Shown: positions 1 to 9,925 of the stretch, piece by piece | Numbering within the stretch: position 1 is the stretch's first letter | Layout: each line of letters opens with the position of its first letter | Assembly (NCBI GenBank): GCA_030323885.1 | Contig: CM059191.1 | Coordinates: 105,463,456-105,527,455, forward strand | DNA from: Branchipolynoe longqiensis | Lineage: Eukaryota; Annelida; Polychaeta; Phyllodocida; Polynoidae | Reading direction: 5' to 3' | DNA: 64,000 nt | Position numbers and translations under genes: made by a program | Notes under the pieces: model-generated | What the model was told of the DNA's origin: nothing | The model's input: only the letters and a program-made list of their open reading frames with translations | Databases searched by the model: none

Positions 1-181
1 CGATTACCAGTAAAGAATATATATAATAGGATATAGTTGTTATTAACTAGTCGCATAATTTAAAATATCAAGTGGCTATGGCAAAGAACATAAGATTTAC
101 CCCTATTAACATACATGCAAAATAACTACTGATACTGCATGTAAGTACATGAATCCATGACACAATATCCATATTATTATT
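1..181 (+). repeat. LINE 3' untranslated remnant, first copy
   Basis: This stretch matches the sequence that follows the RT stop codon of the LINE fragment immediately downstream: positions 1-28 match 922-949 and 101-172 match about 950-1021. It is therefore read as the 3' untranslated end of an upstream copy of the same LINE. It has about 72 bases (29-100) that the second copy lacks. The upstream body of this copy lies outside the window. Confidence 0.6.
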
Positions 182-919
182 CATTACGCTAACAAATTAA
201 CAGTAAACCTGAACAAAACATGCTACACAATATTTAAAAGCAGAAGTACAACCATTCCTGATTACCTAAACAACATAAAGATAAACAATAACACAATAAA
301 GAGAGTCCCTTCTGTGAAATACCTAGGTATAATTCTAGATGAGAACCTCAACTGGGATGAACATATTGATGACTTAAATAATTCAATAATTAAAACGGCT
401 AACTCATTTAAAATAATCAGACGACGGGTACATGAGGAAAATAAAAAATTACTATACTATGCATACGTTTACTCCAAAATCCAGTATGGTATAGAGGTGT
501 ATGGGAGAGCCAAATCATCAACCCTAAAAAAGATACAGACACAACAAAACAGAGCCTTGAAAATACTGTATAGCAAAGACTATCTCACCCCAACTAAATC
601 ACTTCATAAAGACCTGGACTTACTTATGGTAACTGACATTTATAAAATATACATTGCAAAATTTGTTTACAAGCAAAAGAATGGCCTCCTCCCTGAAATA
701 TTTGATAATCTCTTCAAAGAAAACAATCAGGTCCATTCCCATAACACACGACAGATAAATAACATACATCACAAACACACTAGAAACAAATATGGCAAAA
801 TAACAACTGAAAACCAAGGAACCAATATCTGGAACTCAATACCAGTAGAGATTAGAAACCTTCAAACTTTGAAAAACTTCTGTAAAAAACTAAAGATAAG
901 CTATCTCAATGCATACTAA
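182..919 (+). pseudogene. Non-LTR retrotransposon reverse transcriptase, C-terminal fragment
   Basis: An open frame ending in TAA at 917-919 encodes the last part of a LINE ORF2: the RT palm end and thumb, without an RNase H domain. Diagnostic pieces are the ANKLTVNLNKT block near 188, the VKYLGIILDENLNW block at 314-355, and a C-terminal NIWNSIPVEIRNL block typical of CR1/Jockey-like RTs. The open frame continues upstream of the first GTG/ATG, so no true start is present. Endonuclease and catalytic RT motifs are missing, as expected for a 5'-truncated LINE copy. It follows the 3' end of another copy directly, giving a head-to-tail pair. The clade is not certain. Confidence 0.8.
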
Positions 920-921
920 AT

Positions 922-1032
922 CGATTACCAGTAAAGAATATATATAATACCCCTATTAACATACATGCAAAATAACTACTGATACTGCATGTAAGTACAT
1001 GAATCCATGACACAATATCCATATAATATTCC
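922..1032 (+). repeat. LINE 3' untranslated end, second copy
   Basis: This follows the RT stop codon and repeats the segments at 1-28 and 101-172 almost exactly, joined with a 72-base deletion. It marks the 3' end of the truncated LINE at 182-919. Confidence 0.6.
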
Positions 1033-1124
1033 TATCATTACTTTGTTTTTTACTAACTGTGAAGAGACGCATCAGTATCTCATCATAATCATTAGTTAAA
1101 AATGTAGCTTAAGTTTAATAATTA

Positions 1125-1592
1125 GACAGGCGGAGACAGTGTTATATAATGGCTGTTTATTCAGGTAGAGGACAGGTAATCATATACAGGTGTGGTTGTC
1201 ATGGTAATTATTCCCTCGGGGATTCGCCCCTTCCCCCAGTAGATGTTATGCTGACACCGAACCCTCAACCCTACCCGTTAGTGTCTTATTAGCGGTGTGG
1301 GTGGGTGGGTGAAGATAGGCTTGAGGAGTTGTCCGGTTGACGTCTGGAGGCGAAGTGCGGGCCGTGGAGGTGGTTTGGTTCAAATCGGGGGGGTCACGTG
1401 ATCGTTGGGGGAACTGAGAGGCTTGTTGTAAGTGGGGAGTGTGTGGGTGTCACTCAAGGTGGCGCCACCATGGTCCTATGGCTGGGGTGGTTAGTTAGTT
1501 GGGGTGTGTGGGTGTAGGTGGCATCTGTGTCGTGGGCGGGTGGGTCCCGTCCCCGCCTGCTAATTACTCATGTTACTAGTAACATGCACAAT
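1125..1592 (-). mobile_element. Solo A-B terminus of a YR-C-type retrotransposon
   Basis: The segment is similar over its length to the B2-A2 terminus of the complete element at 14092-14603: the same AGGCGGA start, the CCGAACCCTCAACCC block, the GGTGGCGCCAC block and the terminal CATGTTAC palindrome. No Gag, RT or recombinase is present. In an element of structure A1-genes-B1-A2-B2, recombination between A1 and A2 leaves A-B2, which is what is seen. Divergence from the 14-kb copy is considerable, so it is an older or different subfamily. Boundaries are approximate. Confidence 0.65.
1569..1586. other. Perfect 18-bp palindrome at YR element end
   Basis: CATGTTACTAGTAACATG reads the same on both strands. 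It sits at the A end of the solo terminus, matching the imperfect palindrome at 14582-14598 in the complete element. It is a candidate recombinase recognition site. Confidence 0.6.
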
Positions 1593-1776
1593 TTGTTATT
1601 GTCATCACTTGTTCATTTCACATCATGGAGACCAGCTAGATAAGCATCGCTTTTCTGGGATCCTTTCTGTCTGTAAGGAATTTGTATGCATTTATTGTAT
1701 CGCCTCAATTTATTGTAAACATACCTTGCAGAGAGTTAAAATAAAAGAATTGAAATTGAATGAATTGATAGAGTAG
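1593..1776 (+). repeat. Non-LTR retrotransposon 3' tail with AATTGA-rich end
   Basis: The run GGAGACCAGCTAGATAAGC, followed by a pyrimidine-rich piece and ending in AAATAAAAGAATTGAAATTGAATGAATTGA-type short repeats, is the usual look of a CR1/L2-like LINE tail, which ends in short tandem repeats rather than poly(A). No coding part is attached. Confidence 0.5.
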
Positions 1777-2413
1777 CTATACAACGCTAACAACAGAATC
1801 AAAATCGAGAATTTAAAGAATTGTTACAGTGTTAGAATTAAGCGATAAATCATGCATAAGTGCATAGACCCTATCAGATAATATGTCAAATAAATCAAGA
1901 CATACAATGTTAGAATAAACCTAGGTTAAAAAAAAAAAGAATTTTTAAATAAAAATTTAAAAATAAAAATCAATAAATAAAAAGAAATTTAAAAAAAACT
2001 GGGAGAATAGCATTGACGATGTATGAAGATGCAATGATACCAGAGCAAGCGCTCAAGTCGCAAATGAAAAATCAATGCGATCAGATGTTGGAAGGGAGAT
2101 GTCATATCTGTATGTACGCGCACACACCCGGGCAGAAGTTGTACAGAGAGTTCCATAAATAAAGCCTTGCTATACATCGACAGAAGCTACTGTGTGTAGG
2201 GGACTCCAGCAGGTGCCTATGGAAAAATATAGTGAGAAGTACATGTTGCCCTTGCATTTATACTTGTATAATGCTTTATAAATCACATACATATACAGGC
2301 GCTATATATGCTATATCTATGTCTAGTAGCAAACAATTAGCTTAAAGTTGCATAGTCCGATGATTTTGAGTTTCTGTCATTTTCTGAGATAAACATATGA
2401 GGTTGATCGTTAT
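1777..2413. other. AT-rich non-coding stretch
   Basis: No gene is seen. A homopolymer and A/T-rich run lies at about 1926-2000. AATAAAGCC at about 2157-2165 resembles a polyadenylation signal, but nothing around it was recognised. Confidence 0.5.
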
Positions 2414-2803
2414 AACCTACCAAAGACCCTATTATACTAAGATGGCTCACTCGGCCTTGTATTGTGTAATCAAAATGATCAAACCCACCACTTGGCTCGC
2501 TGGCTGTTCTCTTGGTTAAACAGATGCTATATTATATGTATAAATGTATATATGAATGTGAAAGATGTGTGATGATGGCGATGATGATGATGATGATGTG
2601 TGTTTGTTCATAGCAATTTCATATTGATGTGTATTCACACTTACCTGTCTCATGTATAATATAATTGTATGTGTTTACATGTGAAATATCAACCAGCAGC
2701 CGGGCTGATCAAACCCACCACAAGGTGGCATTGCGAAATTCACATTACCATTGGAGAGATAGGGAGTGAGCCGTCTTAGTATTATAGGGTCTTTGAACCT
2801 ACC
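2414..2803. mobile_element. hAT-like MITE with 8-bp target site duplication
   Basis: The ends are inverted repeats of about 30 bp: AAAGACCCTATTATACTAAG on the left and the complement of CTTAGTATTATAGGGTCTTT on the right. The repeat AACCTACC flanks it at 2414-2421 and 2796-2803. The element body is about 374 bp with no coding capacity. It holds a (GAT)n microsatellite (about 2571-2600) and two copies of GATCAAACCCACCAC. An 8-bp duplication and a C/AAAG-type end fit the hAT superfamily. The exact left terminal base is ambiguous by one. Confidence 0.8.
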
Positions 2804-2899
2804 TAACTTTTTCTTGAACTAACTTTTATCATAAACGGGTAACTTATCAGATATTTGAAGTGCAAACATGCTATACAAATTTTGGCAAGCATACCATAG

Positions 2900-3395
2900 T
2901 GTAAAATTTTCCGATATAATGCATGAGGACCTATGTGAAATTACTATAATAAATTGCAAACTGTCTATATAATGATAAATGGTGTTATATAAAAACTAAA
3001 GGCATATGAGGGATGTGTGAAGTTGGTAAACTATTATTCATTAGGTATAGAAATTGAATAGTAAAATAGTCTTTGGAGGAGTGTCACTTCCTAGATATTC
3101 TCTTTGGAAGAGTCACCTCACGTACCCCCTCCCCCCATGGTGTTATTTATGGATAATTGGCCAGTACAAGGCACTGTAGCCGGTATAACAATGCCTTGGA
3201 GACAGCAGATTGTACTCTGATTGGTGGATCGAACCATGTGACCACTGCCATCTTGGATTCTAGAAAACCTATATATAGTAATAAATGAAGGAGTCTCACT
3301 CTCCTACTTTTACTCTTCACCTATTTTCCTTCATTACCTGTATTGCTTTCCCTTGGCTTGTCCACACCACCACACCACCAGCCAGCAACTTTACC
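2900..3395 (+). repeat. Long terminal repeat, about 496 bp (family also at 23669/34302)
   Basis: It starts TGTAAAATTTTCC and ends near CAACTTTACC, the inverted-terminus form of an LTR. A second copy is split between 23669-23955 and 34099-34302. The first 287 bases align without length difference. An AATAAATGAAGGAGTC segment near 3281 may carry a polyadenylation signal. It lies upstream of the Gypsy genes at 4.2-9.2 kb and is probably their 5' LTR. No matching 3' LTR was found downstream, so it could instead be a solo LTR. Confidence 0.6.
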
Positions 3396-4220
3396 AAATG
3401 ACGACCACGACTTGTTGAAACTACCGGGATTTGAACCTACACGACATTGGTTAGTAGTGACTATATTGAGTGTATTTGATACTTCTGGTGTGTTTCGGTA
3501 GCATTTTTCTTTTTATTTGTTATATGATACTATACAGCTTATATTTCTTAATTAAACTGTTAGTTGACTGCTGGTTATTTGAACGCATGTGGTGTTCTAA
3601 TTTTGACGTTTGGGCTAGAACTACAATTTTTTTAGAGAAACTATATTATATACGTAGTGTTTTTATTTAATTTAATTTGATATGCTATTCTAAATTCTAA
3701 ATTCTTGAGGATAAGATAAAAAAGAACTTTTCTATTGACTACGACTGGTGGGTTGTTGGAGTGGATGAGTTAGTTTTCTTCTATTGATTCTCCAATCTTT
3801 TTACTTTTTACAGGGGCTAAATTGAATTAAATTACTTTGTCGATGAGTTTCCGACTAAAGTGTCAGTTCTTGAGGGAAACATTAGTCTTTGATGACAGTA
3901 TTACTGTAATATCGTATGTCTGAAGCCTCGTGTCGCCGCTAGAAGTTTTTCATTTTTCTGACTACTTTCGGTAATTTTGTTTAACCCTGAAGTATATCAG
4001 AGCGTATTAATATATACGGGAAAGACTTTTCACTTTTCTGCTACTGTACAGGTAACTCTATCGGTTGGATTCAATTCTTTAAATTTATTTCTACCGCACT
4101 TTTCACAACACACTAAATTTCCCATATAACCCGCTACAAGGAGGATATCAATAGCGTGAACATATTTGACTGGTGGTAAGTTCTATATTTATTTAAATAC
4201 ACTTATACTACACACTCACA
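3396..4220 (+). other. Leader region of the first Gypsy element
   Basis: An AT-rich non-coding stretch between the LTR and the Gag frame. At 3419-3436, CTACCGGGATTTGAACCT resembles the complement of a tRNA T-arm and could be part of a primer-binding site, but it lies 23 bases inside the LTR end and has no TGG start. This reading is tentative. Confidence 0.35.
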
Positions 4221-5563
4221 ATGCCTGTAACACGTTTAAAAGAAGATTCTTTACGTGAACAATTTGGGTTGTGGTTTGAAAGTCAGATAGATATAGGTAT
4301 TCTTAGTGAAGACTGTGATAAATTGGAAGCATGGACTAAATTTATGGCTGATAGTATAGAGAATATTGCTGAAAAAAATGAAGAGAGGTTATTGCAAATT
4401 ATTGCAAATTATTGCAAAATATTGCTGAAAAAAATGAAGAGAGGTTATTGCAAATTACAGAATGTACTGAGGCTGATAATGACAGGGAAGAGCCTAGAGA
4501 AAAATGTGAATTAGCTAGTCTACAGCATAAAAGTTATGAAACCAAGATAAGAGCTCTTAAAGCATATGGAAAGTCTGTGCCTATGCTGGATGGGACTGAC
4601 AGAGGCGCACTGAGAGAGTGGGTAGATCTTATTGAGAGGATTGGGGTTCTTGCAGATGTGTCAGACTTAGACATAATTCGCTTCGCACTTTCAAATGCCA
4701 TGGGTACACTGCATGAAGTGTTATTCACTGCCTTCACAACTAAGGGTGCTAAGTCATGGGATGATATCAAAGAGGAAATTGCTAAGACTTTGTTAACTGC
4801 AGATGAAAAACCTCATTTAAAAAGTATAGTAATGACTATGGTACAGAATGTGGGTGAGACAGTGGCGGAATATTGCCAACGGTTTAAAACAGCTGCTAGT
4901 AAGGGGTGGAAACTACCTTCTGCTACCTTGGGGACTGACACCTTTGAAATTTTGTTATCACGATTTCTTGATTCATTGTTGGATGACAACACTATGTGGT
5001 ACGTAGAGACCAATAGACCAAAATCATTGGAAGAAGCTTTTACTCTAGCTATATTGAGTGATAGGTCTGTATTGAGACAGCAACGACGTGCACAATCACG
5101 ACTGACAGATTTAAATATGACTAGTCAGGTTGATAGTCGAAACTTTAATTCTTCTAAATTGTCTAAAACAACTGCTTCTGGAGGAGTTCAGGCTAGTTCA
5201 GTAGTAACAGAAGAGAGTCAGGCTCTAAAGTCGCTCCAGAATGAAGTAAAATCACTAAGAAAGTGTGTAGAACCCTTAACGGTATCTGAAAATAAATGTA
5301 CATGTGCAGATATTCATTCAGTAAACGTTGCGTCACCGTATGGTGCCAATTCTTATGCAACAGGCAGACATCTTGAGTCGCTGCGCGTAAACGTAGCGTC
5401 GAAGGGTGAGGTAGCTATTGCATCTAAGAATAGATTAGGTTCAGTCAGAGAGCACACGGGAAGGTATGCGCTGTCAACGCAACAGCGAGGAAGCAATCAG
5501 AAAGCGATGCCGGCTGCGCAGGCGCAGTCGTCGACAGCTAAACAGGGGCAGGTGTATCGCTAA
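4221..5563 (+). pseudogene. gag: Gypsy Gag (first element), frameshifted
   Basis: The frame opens at ATG 4221 (MPVTRLKEDSL) and moves to another frame after 4412 because of a 56-bp tandem duplication. The second frame carries a Ty3/Gypsy-type capsid region: LDGTDRGALREWVDLIERIG, then a VQNVGETVAEYCQRF block equivalent to the 'Q..GE....Y..RF' signature of retrotransposon capsids. A low-complexity basic tail ends at 5563. A degenerate zinc knuckle (CFVCNELHLMRDY, last Cys replaced by Tyr) follows at about 5601-5640 in yet another frame. Gag would form the particle around element RNA. At least two frame breaks make this copy non-functional. Confidence 0.75.
4362..4455. repeat. 56-bp tandem duplication inside gag
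   Basis: AATATTGCTGAAAAAAATG begins at 4362 and again at 4418, a period of 56 bases. An ATTGCAAATT repeat lies between the copies. As 56 is not a multiple of three, the duplication moves the reading frame. Confidence 0.85.
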
Positions 5564-5694
5564 TGACCGCAGGGTGCTGGGCGAGGTGGTTTAACTTGTT
5601 TTGTATGTAATGAATTGCATTTGATGAGAGATTATCCACATTTGAAATTACTGCATAGTAACATTAGCTCTACTGCTTCGGGAAACTAAATAGC

Positions 5695-7440
5695 GCACTT
5701 GATACTCGTCCGAGTATTGATATTGATTTTGTTCAAGTAAAATTAACTGGTCTGGTAGACTCAGGTGCGGCTAAAAGTTTAATACATGTAAAAGCATTTA
5801 GAAATTTAGTAGAGATTGGAATAGCACATAGGCAATTGTATCCAGGTAGTAGACTGAGATCCATCTCAGGTCATTTAATTCCAACTTTAGGTGTAACTTA
5901 CATTTCTATTTATGATAGGTTATGTCCTTTCTTTGTAGTTGAATCATTAGCTTTTGAATTATTAATTGGCACAGATATCATGGAAATGTGTAATGCTGAA
6001 ATTTGTTACAGGAATAAATTTGTTTCCTTATGTAATATTGTACATCCATGGAGTAGTTTAGAATTAATTGATAGAAAAATGGCAGGAATAGTTCTAGAAG
6101 TAGACTATTGGAAAAAGCATTTTCCCTTGTTATTTCCTGATTCTAATGAGAAACTTAAAGTTATTAGGGTAGTTGAGATGCATATAGACACAGGTAATGC
6201 ATATCCACTAAATCAAAGACCTTTTAGGATACCTTTGAGTAAAAGACATATAGTGGAAAAAGAATTAAATAACATGTTAGATGATGATATTATTGAAACT
6301 AGTTGTAGTCCTTGGGCTTCACCAGTTACTTTAGTGCCTAAGAAGGATGGTACTATACGTCTTTGTGGTGACTACCGTAAATTAAATGCAGTGACGATTA
6401 AAGATGCTTATCCTTTACCCAGGATACAGGACATTTTTGATCAATTGCATGGTGCTAAAATTTTTACCACCATTGACCTTAAATCAGGGTATTGGCATGT
6501 AATGGTAGATAAAGATAGCAGACCTAAAACAGCTATAAACACACACATGGGATTATTTCAATTTAAGCGTATGCAATTTGGATTAATGGATGCACCTGCA
6601 GTATTCCAAAGAATGATGAATGTAATTTTTGCGGAACATTTAGGTAAATGTTGTCTAATTTATTTAGATGATATTATTATTTATTCACCAGATGAGGAGA
6701 GTCATGAGAAAGATGTGACTAGTATATTGACTATCTTGGAAAGTAACAATATGACTATTAAAGATTCTAAATGTGAATTTGGAGTTACTGAAGTGAAACT
6801 CTTAGGTTACGTTGTATGTTCAACAGGACTGAAACCGGATCCTGAAAAAATTACTGCAATAAGAGATATGGCTTCACCGAAAAGTAAAAAAGAAGTAAGA
6901 CGATTGTTAGGATCAGCAGGATACTATAGACAATTGATTCCTAATTATGCTGATGTTGTTGCTCCTATAACTTATTTGACTAGTAATAAATGTAATTTTG
7001 AATGGACTATGGAATGTGAAATTGCATGGAATGAGTTGAAGACACTATTATTAGATTGTGTACTGTTGAAATTTCCTGATCCTTTTAAACCATATAAACT
7101 GTATACAGATGCTTCTGAGTACAGTTTGGGTGCTGTATTGGTGTAGGAGGATGAGAATGGAATAGACAGGCCAGTGCATTTAATCAGTACTAGATTTTCT
7201 CCTGCTCAACGTAATTATCCTACTATAGAGAAAGAAGCATTTGCTATTATTTATGCTCTAGTAAAATTAAGACCTTACTTATATGGTGCGGAATTCACTA
7301 TCTATACAGATCATGCTCCATTGAAATGTTTTTTCACTAAAGAAATTTGTAATACACATATACAACGCTGGGTAGTATTATTAGCAGAATTTTCAGCACC
7401 CAACTGTTTATATGAAAGGTGTAGATAATGTCTGGGCTGA
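5695..7440 (+). pseudogene. pol: Gypsy protease, reverse transcriptase and RNase H (first element)
   Basis: The aspartic protease is seen from about 5756 with the LVDSGAAKS active-site motif and a LLIGTDIM flap-side block. RT follows from about 6170: SPWASPVTLVPKKDG, LCGDYRKLN, TIDLKSGYWH, FGLMDAPAVFQRMM and the catalytic CLIYLDDIIIYS. RNase H begins LYTDASEYSLGAVLV and then meets an in-frame TAG at 7144-7146. The same frame resumes with STRFSPAQRNYPTIEKEA and YTDHAPLKCFF. A frameshift near 7405 leads to VDNVWADMLSRL. Protease cuts Gag-Pol, RT copies the RNA, and RNase H removes the template. The stop and shift disable this copy. The IYLDD motif and domain order place it in Ty3/Gypsy. Confidence 0.85.
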
Positions 7441-9207
7441 TATGTTGTCTAGATTGAGACCTAATACTGAAGCAAAGGAACCAGTAGAAATGTTTGCTTT
7501 TGATTCACTGTTAGCAGAACAGGTAATTCCTTTTGAACACTATGAACTGTCATATAATGATGTAATTAATGAACAGAAAAAGATGAGAGAGTATACATTA
7601 GGTGAGAATGAAGAAAAGAGTTATTTATTAATGGAAATCTTCTTTATTCAATGATGACTCCTGCTAGGAAAGATACATATCCTAGATTAGTGTTACCAAA
7701 AAAATACAGGAATTCTGTAATAAAGATAGCTCATACTGAGGTAGGTCATATGGCTATGTCTAAAACATTAAAACGATTACAGGAACATTTTCGTTGGCCT
7801 GGTATAGCTGGAGATGTCCATAGAGTAATTACCAATTGTGCAAATTGTGTGGTTAATTGTAGTAAGCACACACGTGCGTACCCACAATCGATGCCGTTGC
7901 CTAGTGCACCTGGTATTGTGATTGCTGCGGATCTTTCTGGTCCATATCCAGTTAGTACTAGTGGTAATATATATTTATTGTCTATTATAGATCATTGTAG
8001 TGGTTGGGTTGAATATAAAACATTGCCAGATAAATCATCGAAGGGGATTCATGATTATATATTTAATGATTATATTCCTCACCATGCAATTCCTTGTATG
8101 TTTATTTCAGATAATGGGTTAGAGTTTAAAAACAAATTGATTAGGAATCATTTCAAAGAATTAGGTGTAGAGGTAAGACATACAACACCTTATCATCCAA
8201 AGTCAAATGGTATGGTAGAAAGATATCATAGGACTATAAAAAGCATTTTGAGGAAAATAATTAATTCTCGTGCTAGTCTATGGGAAACCTATTTGCCTGA
8301 TGTGATATATGTGTATCGTACTGTACCTTCTGATAGCACTGGCTATTCTCCTTTCTTTCTAACCTATGGTAGACATCCAGGTACGAAGCATAGTTCTTTA
8401 CTGTATCGATCGACGGGGACGATTGATTCGAACCTAGCTTATCGTGTAGATGATTTGTCTATAGCCTTAGCTAAAGCTGTTCAAAATCGTAAAGAAAGTC
8501 GAAATTATAATGTTGCTCATTTGAGGAAAAAGGCAAATGCAGTTAAATTAACGCCTGGTGATAAAGCTGTTTTGTTTATAAATGAATCTGGACCTTTGGA
8601 GAGGAAATACGATCCAGGATACATAGTCGTTAGATCACGGGGTTCAGTGGTAACTGTAGTAGGCCCTAATAACGATCGTAAAGTTGTTAACCGTGATAAA
8701 GTTAGATTAGTGGATTCTAAAATCATTTGGGATGATATTGCACCACGATTAACTAGAACTGAACGAAGGAAAGGTATTTCACAACCTTTGCCTTTCGATC
8801 CGATTATTTTTGATCAAAATCGACGCACTAATGAATTATTAGTGAATAAAACAAAACTAAAACCTAAAGTATTACATTCGAGAGAAATTGGTACTGGGCC
8901 ACTTACGCGACAGCAAGCGCGGAGGGTGGATTCAATAATTGGTAGTACAAATTTATTCAAAAGAATTGACCAATCACAGCAAGGAACACTGCGGAAGGAT
9001 CGACGAAACCGTAGACGTCTGAGTGCTTCGGCTCATTCGAAAAGAAATTTCTTTGTGTCTGCGCCACTAATAAATAACGATTGTGCCATGCCTAACCATT
9101 GCGTTAATATGAAGCAAAAATTAACAATAGCGCAAGTCGACAGTTCTAAATCTAATCGACAGGGTTCGCGAGGTTTAGTCATAAGAAATGTTTATGTTCC
9201 TTACTAA
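7441..9207 (+). pseudogene. int: Gypsy integrase (first element)
   Basis: After a frame change near 7640, a 518-codon frame runs to TAA at 9205-9207. It shows the HHCC zinc-binding region (HTEVGH...CANCVVNC, about 7730-7860). The DDE core follows: D in IAADLSGPYP, D in ISDNGLEFKN, E in GMVERYHRTIKS. A basic C-terminal region contains YDPGYIVVRSRG, a GPY/F-like module. Integrase joins the cDNA ends to target DNA. The C-terminal tail is long and basic (about 150 residues after the module). All three catalytic acids are present, but the upstream frames are broken. Confidence 0.85.
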
Positions 9208-9925
9208 ACTAGCGCCAAAGTTAAAGCGTTGTACCGTAAGTTACGCCGGTAATTAAGTTACTAAATACTGTTTAATTACAGACATGTTGTTGATGGTATT
9301 GACACCGTAGTAGCATTGCTATAGTGAAGTAAATTGACACTTGTTGCTTACCGAATGCTACGGAGCAATTCTGGCGGAGTAAGCAAAGGAAGTGGATGCT
9401 TTGCTGGAACATGGTGCCATGTACTAATGTGAATTGTTATTCTACCATGACATAAAGCGAAAAAAATTCACCTGTGGTGACTGGATGTCATACTAACAAA
9501 TAACAATTTCATTTATTCACCATTGACTTTTCTATTTATCTAAGTTAATTCTTAGTGCGCCTACGTATTACGGGGTGAGACGTAAAGCAGGTGTTACTCG
9601 ATGGTTTGAGTTTAAACTGTTTAGCTACTAAAAAGAACTAAATTTCGTCACACTAATGACTGAAATGTTATGTTCGCATGAAGTAATACTCTAGCACTTT
9701 CGCTAAGACTTTGTAGATGTTATATTTTTGGAAATGGTAGATCTTGCATATGTAAGAATTGACATTATTAAAGCGGATTGATGGCAAATAACCAAAGATG
9801 TTATTTACTTTAAATTCGGACACACCATTGGATTTGCATTAACATTTCTTAGTACAAAAATCATTATTCATTGGGCGTGAAAGATCTAAAAAACGCTTAA
9901 AATAGCACATTGATTTTGCATTACC
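9208..9925 (+). other. AT-rich sequence after the integrase gene
   Basis: No gene is recognised. This may be the 3' untranslated region of the first Gypsy element. No polypurine tract followed by a copy of the 2900-3395 LTR was found. Confidence 0.4.

Noticed and set aside
3419..3436. Isolated tRNA fragment
   Set aside because: Only T-arm-like complement is seen; better explained, if at all, as part of a primer-binding region.
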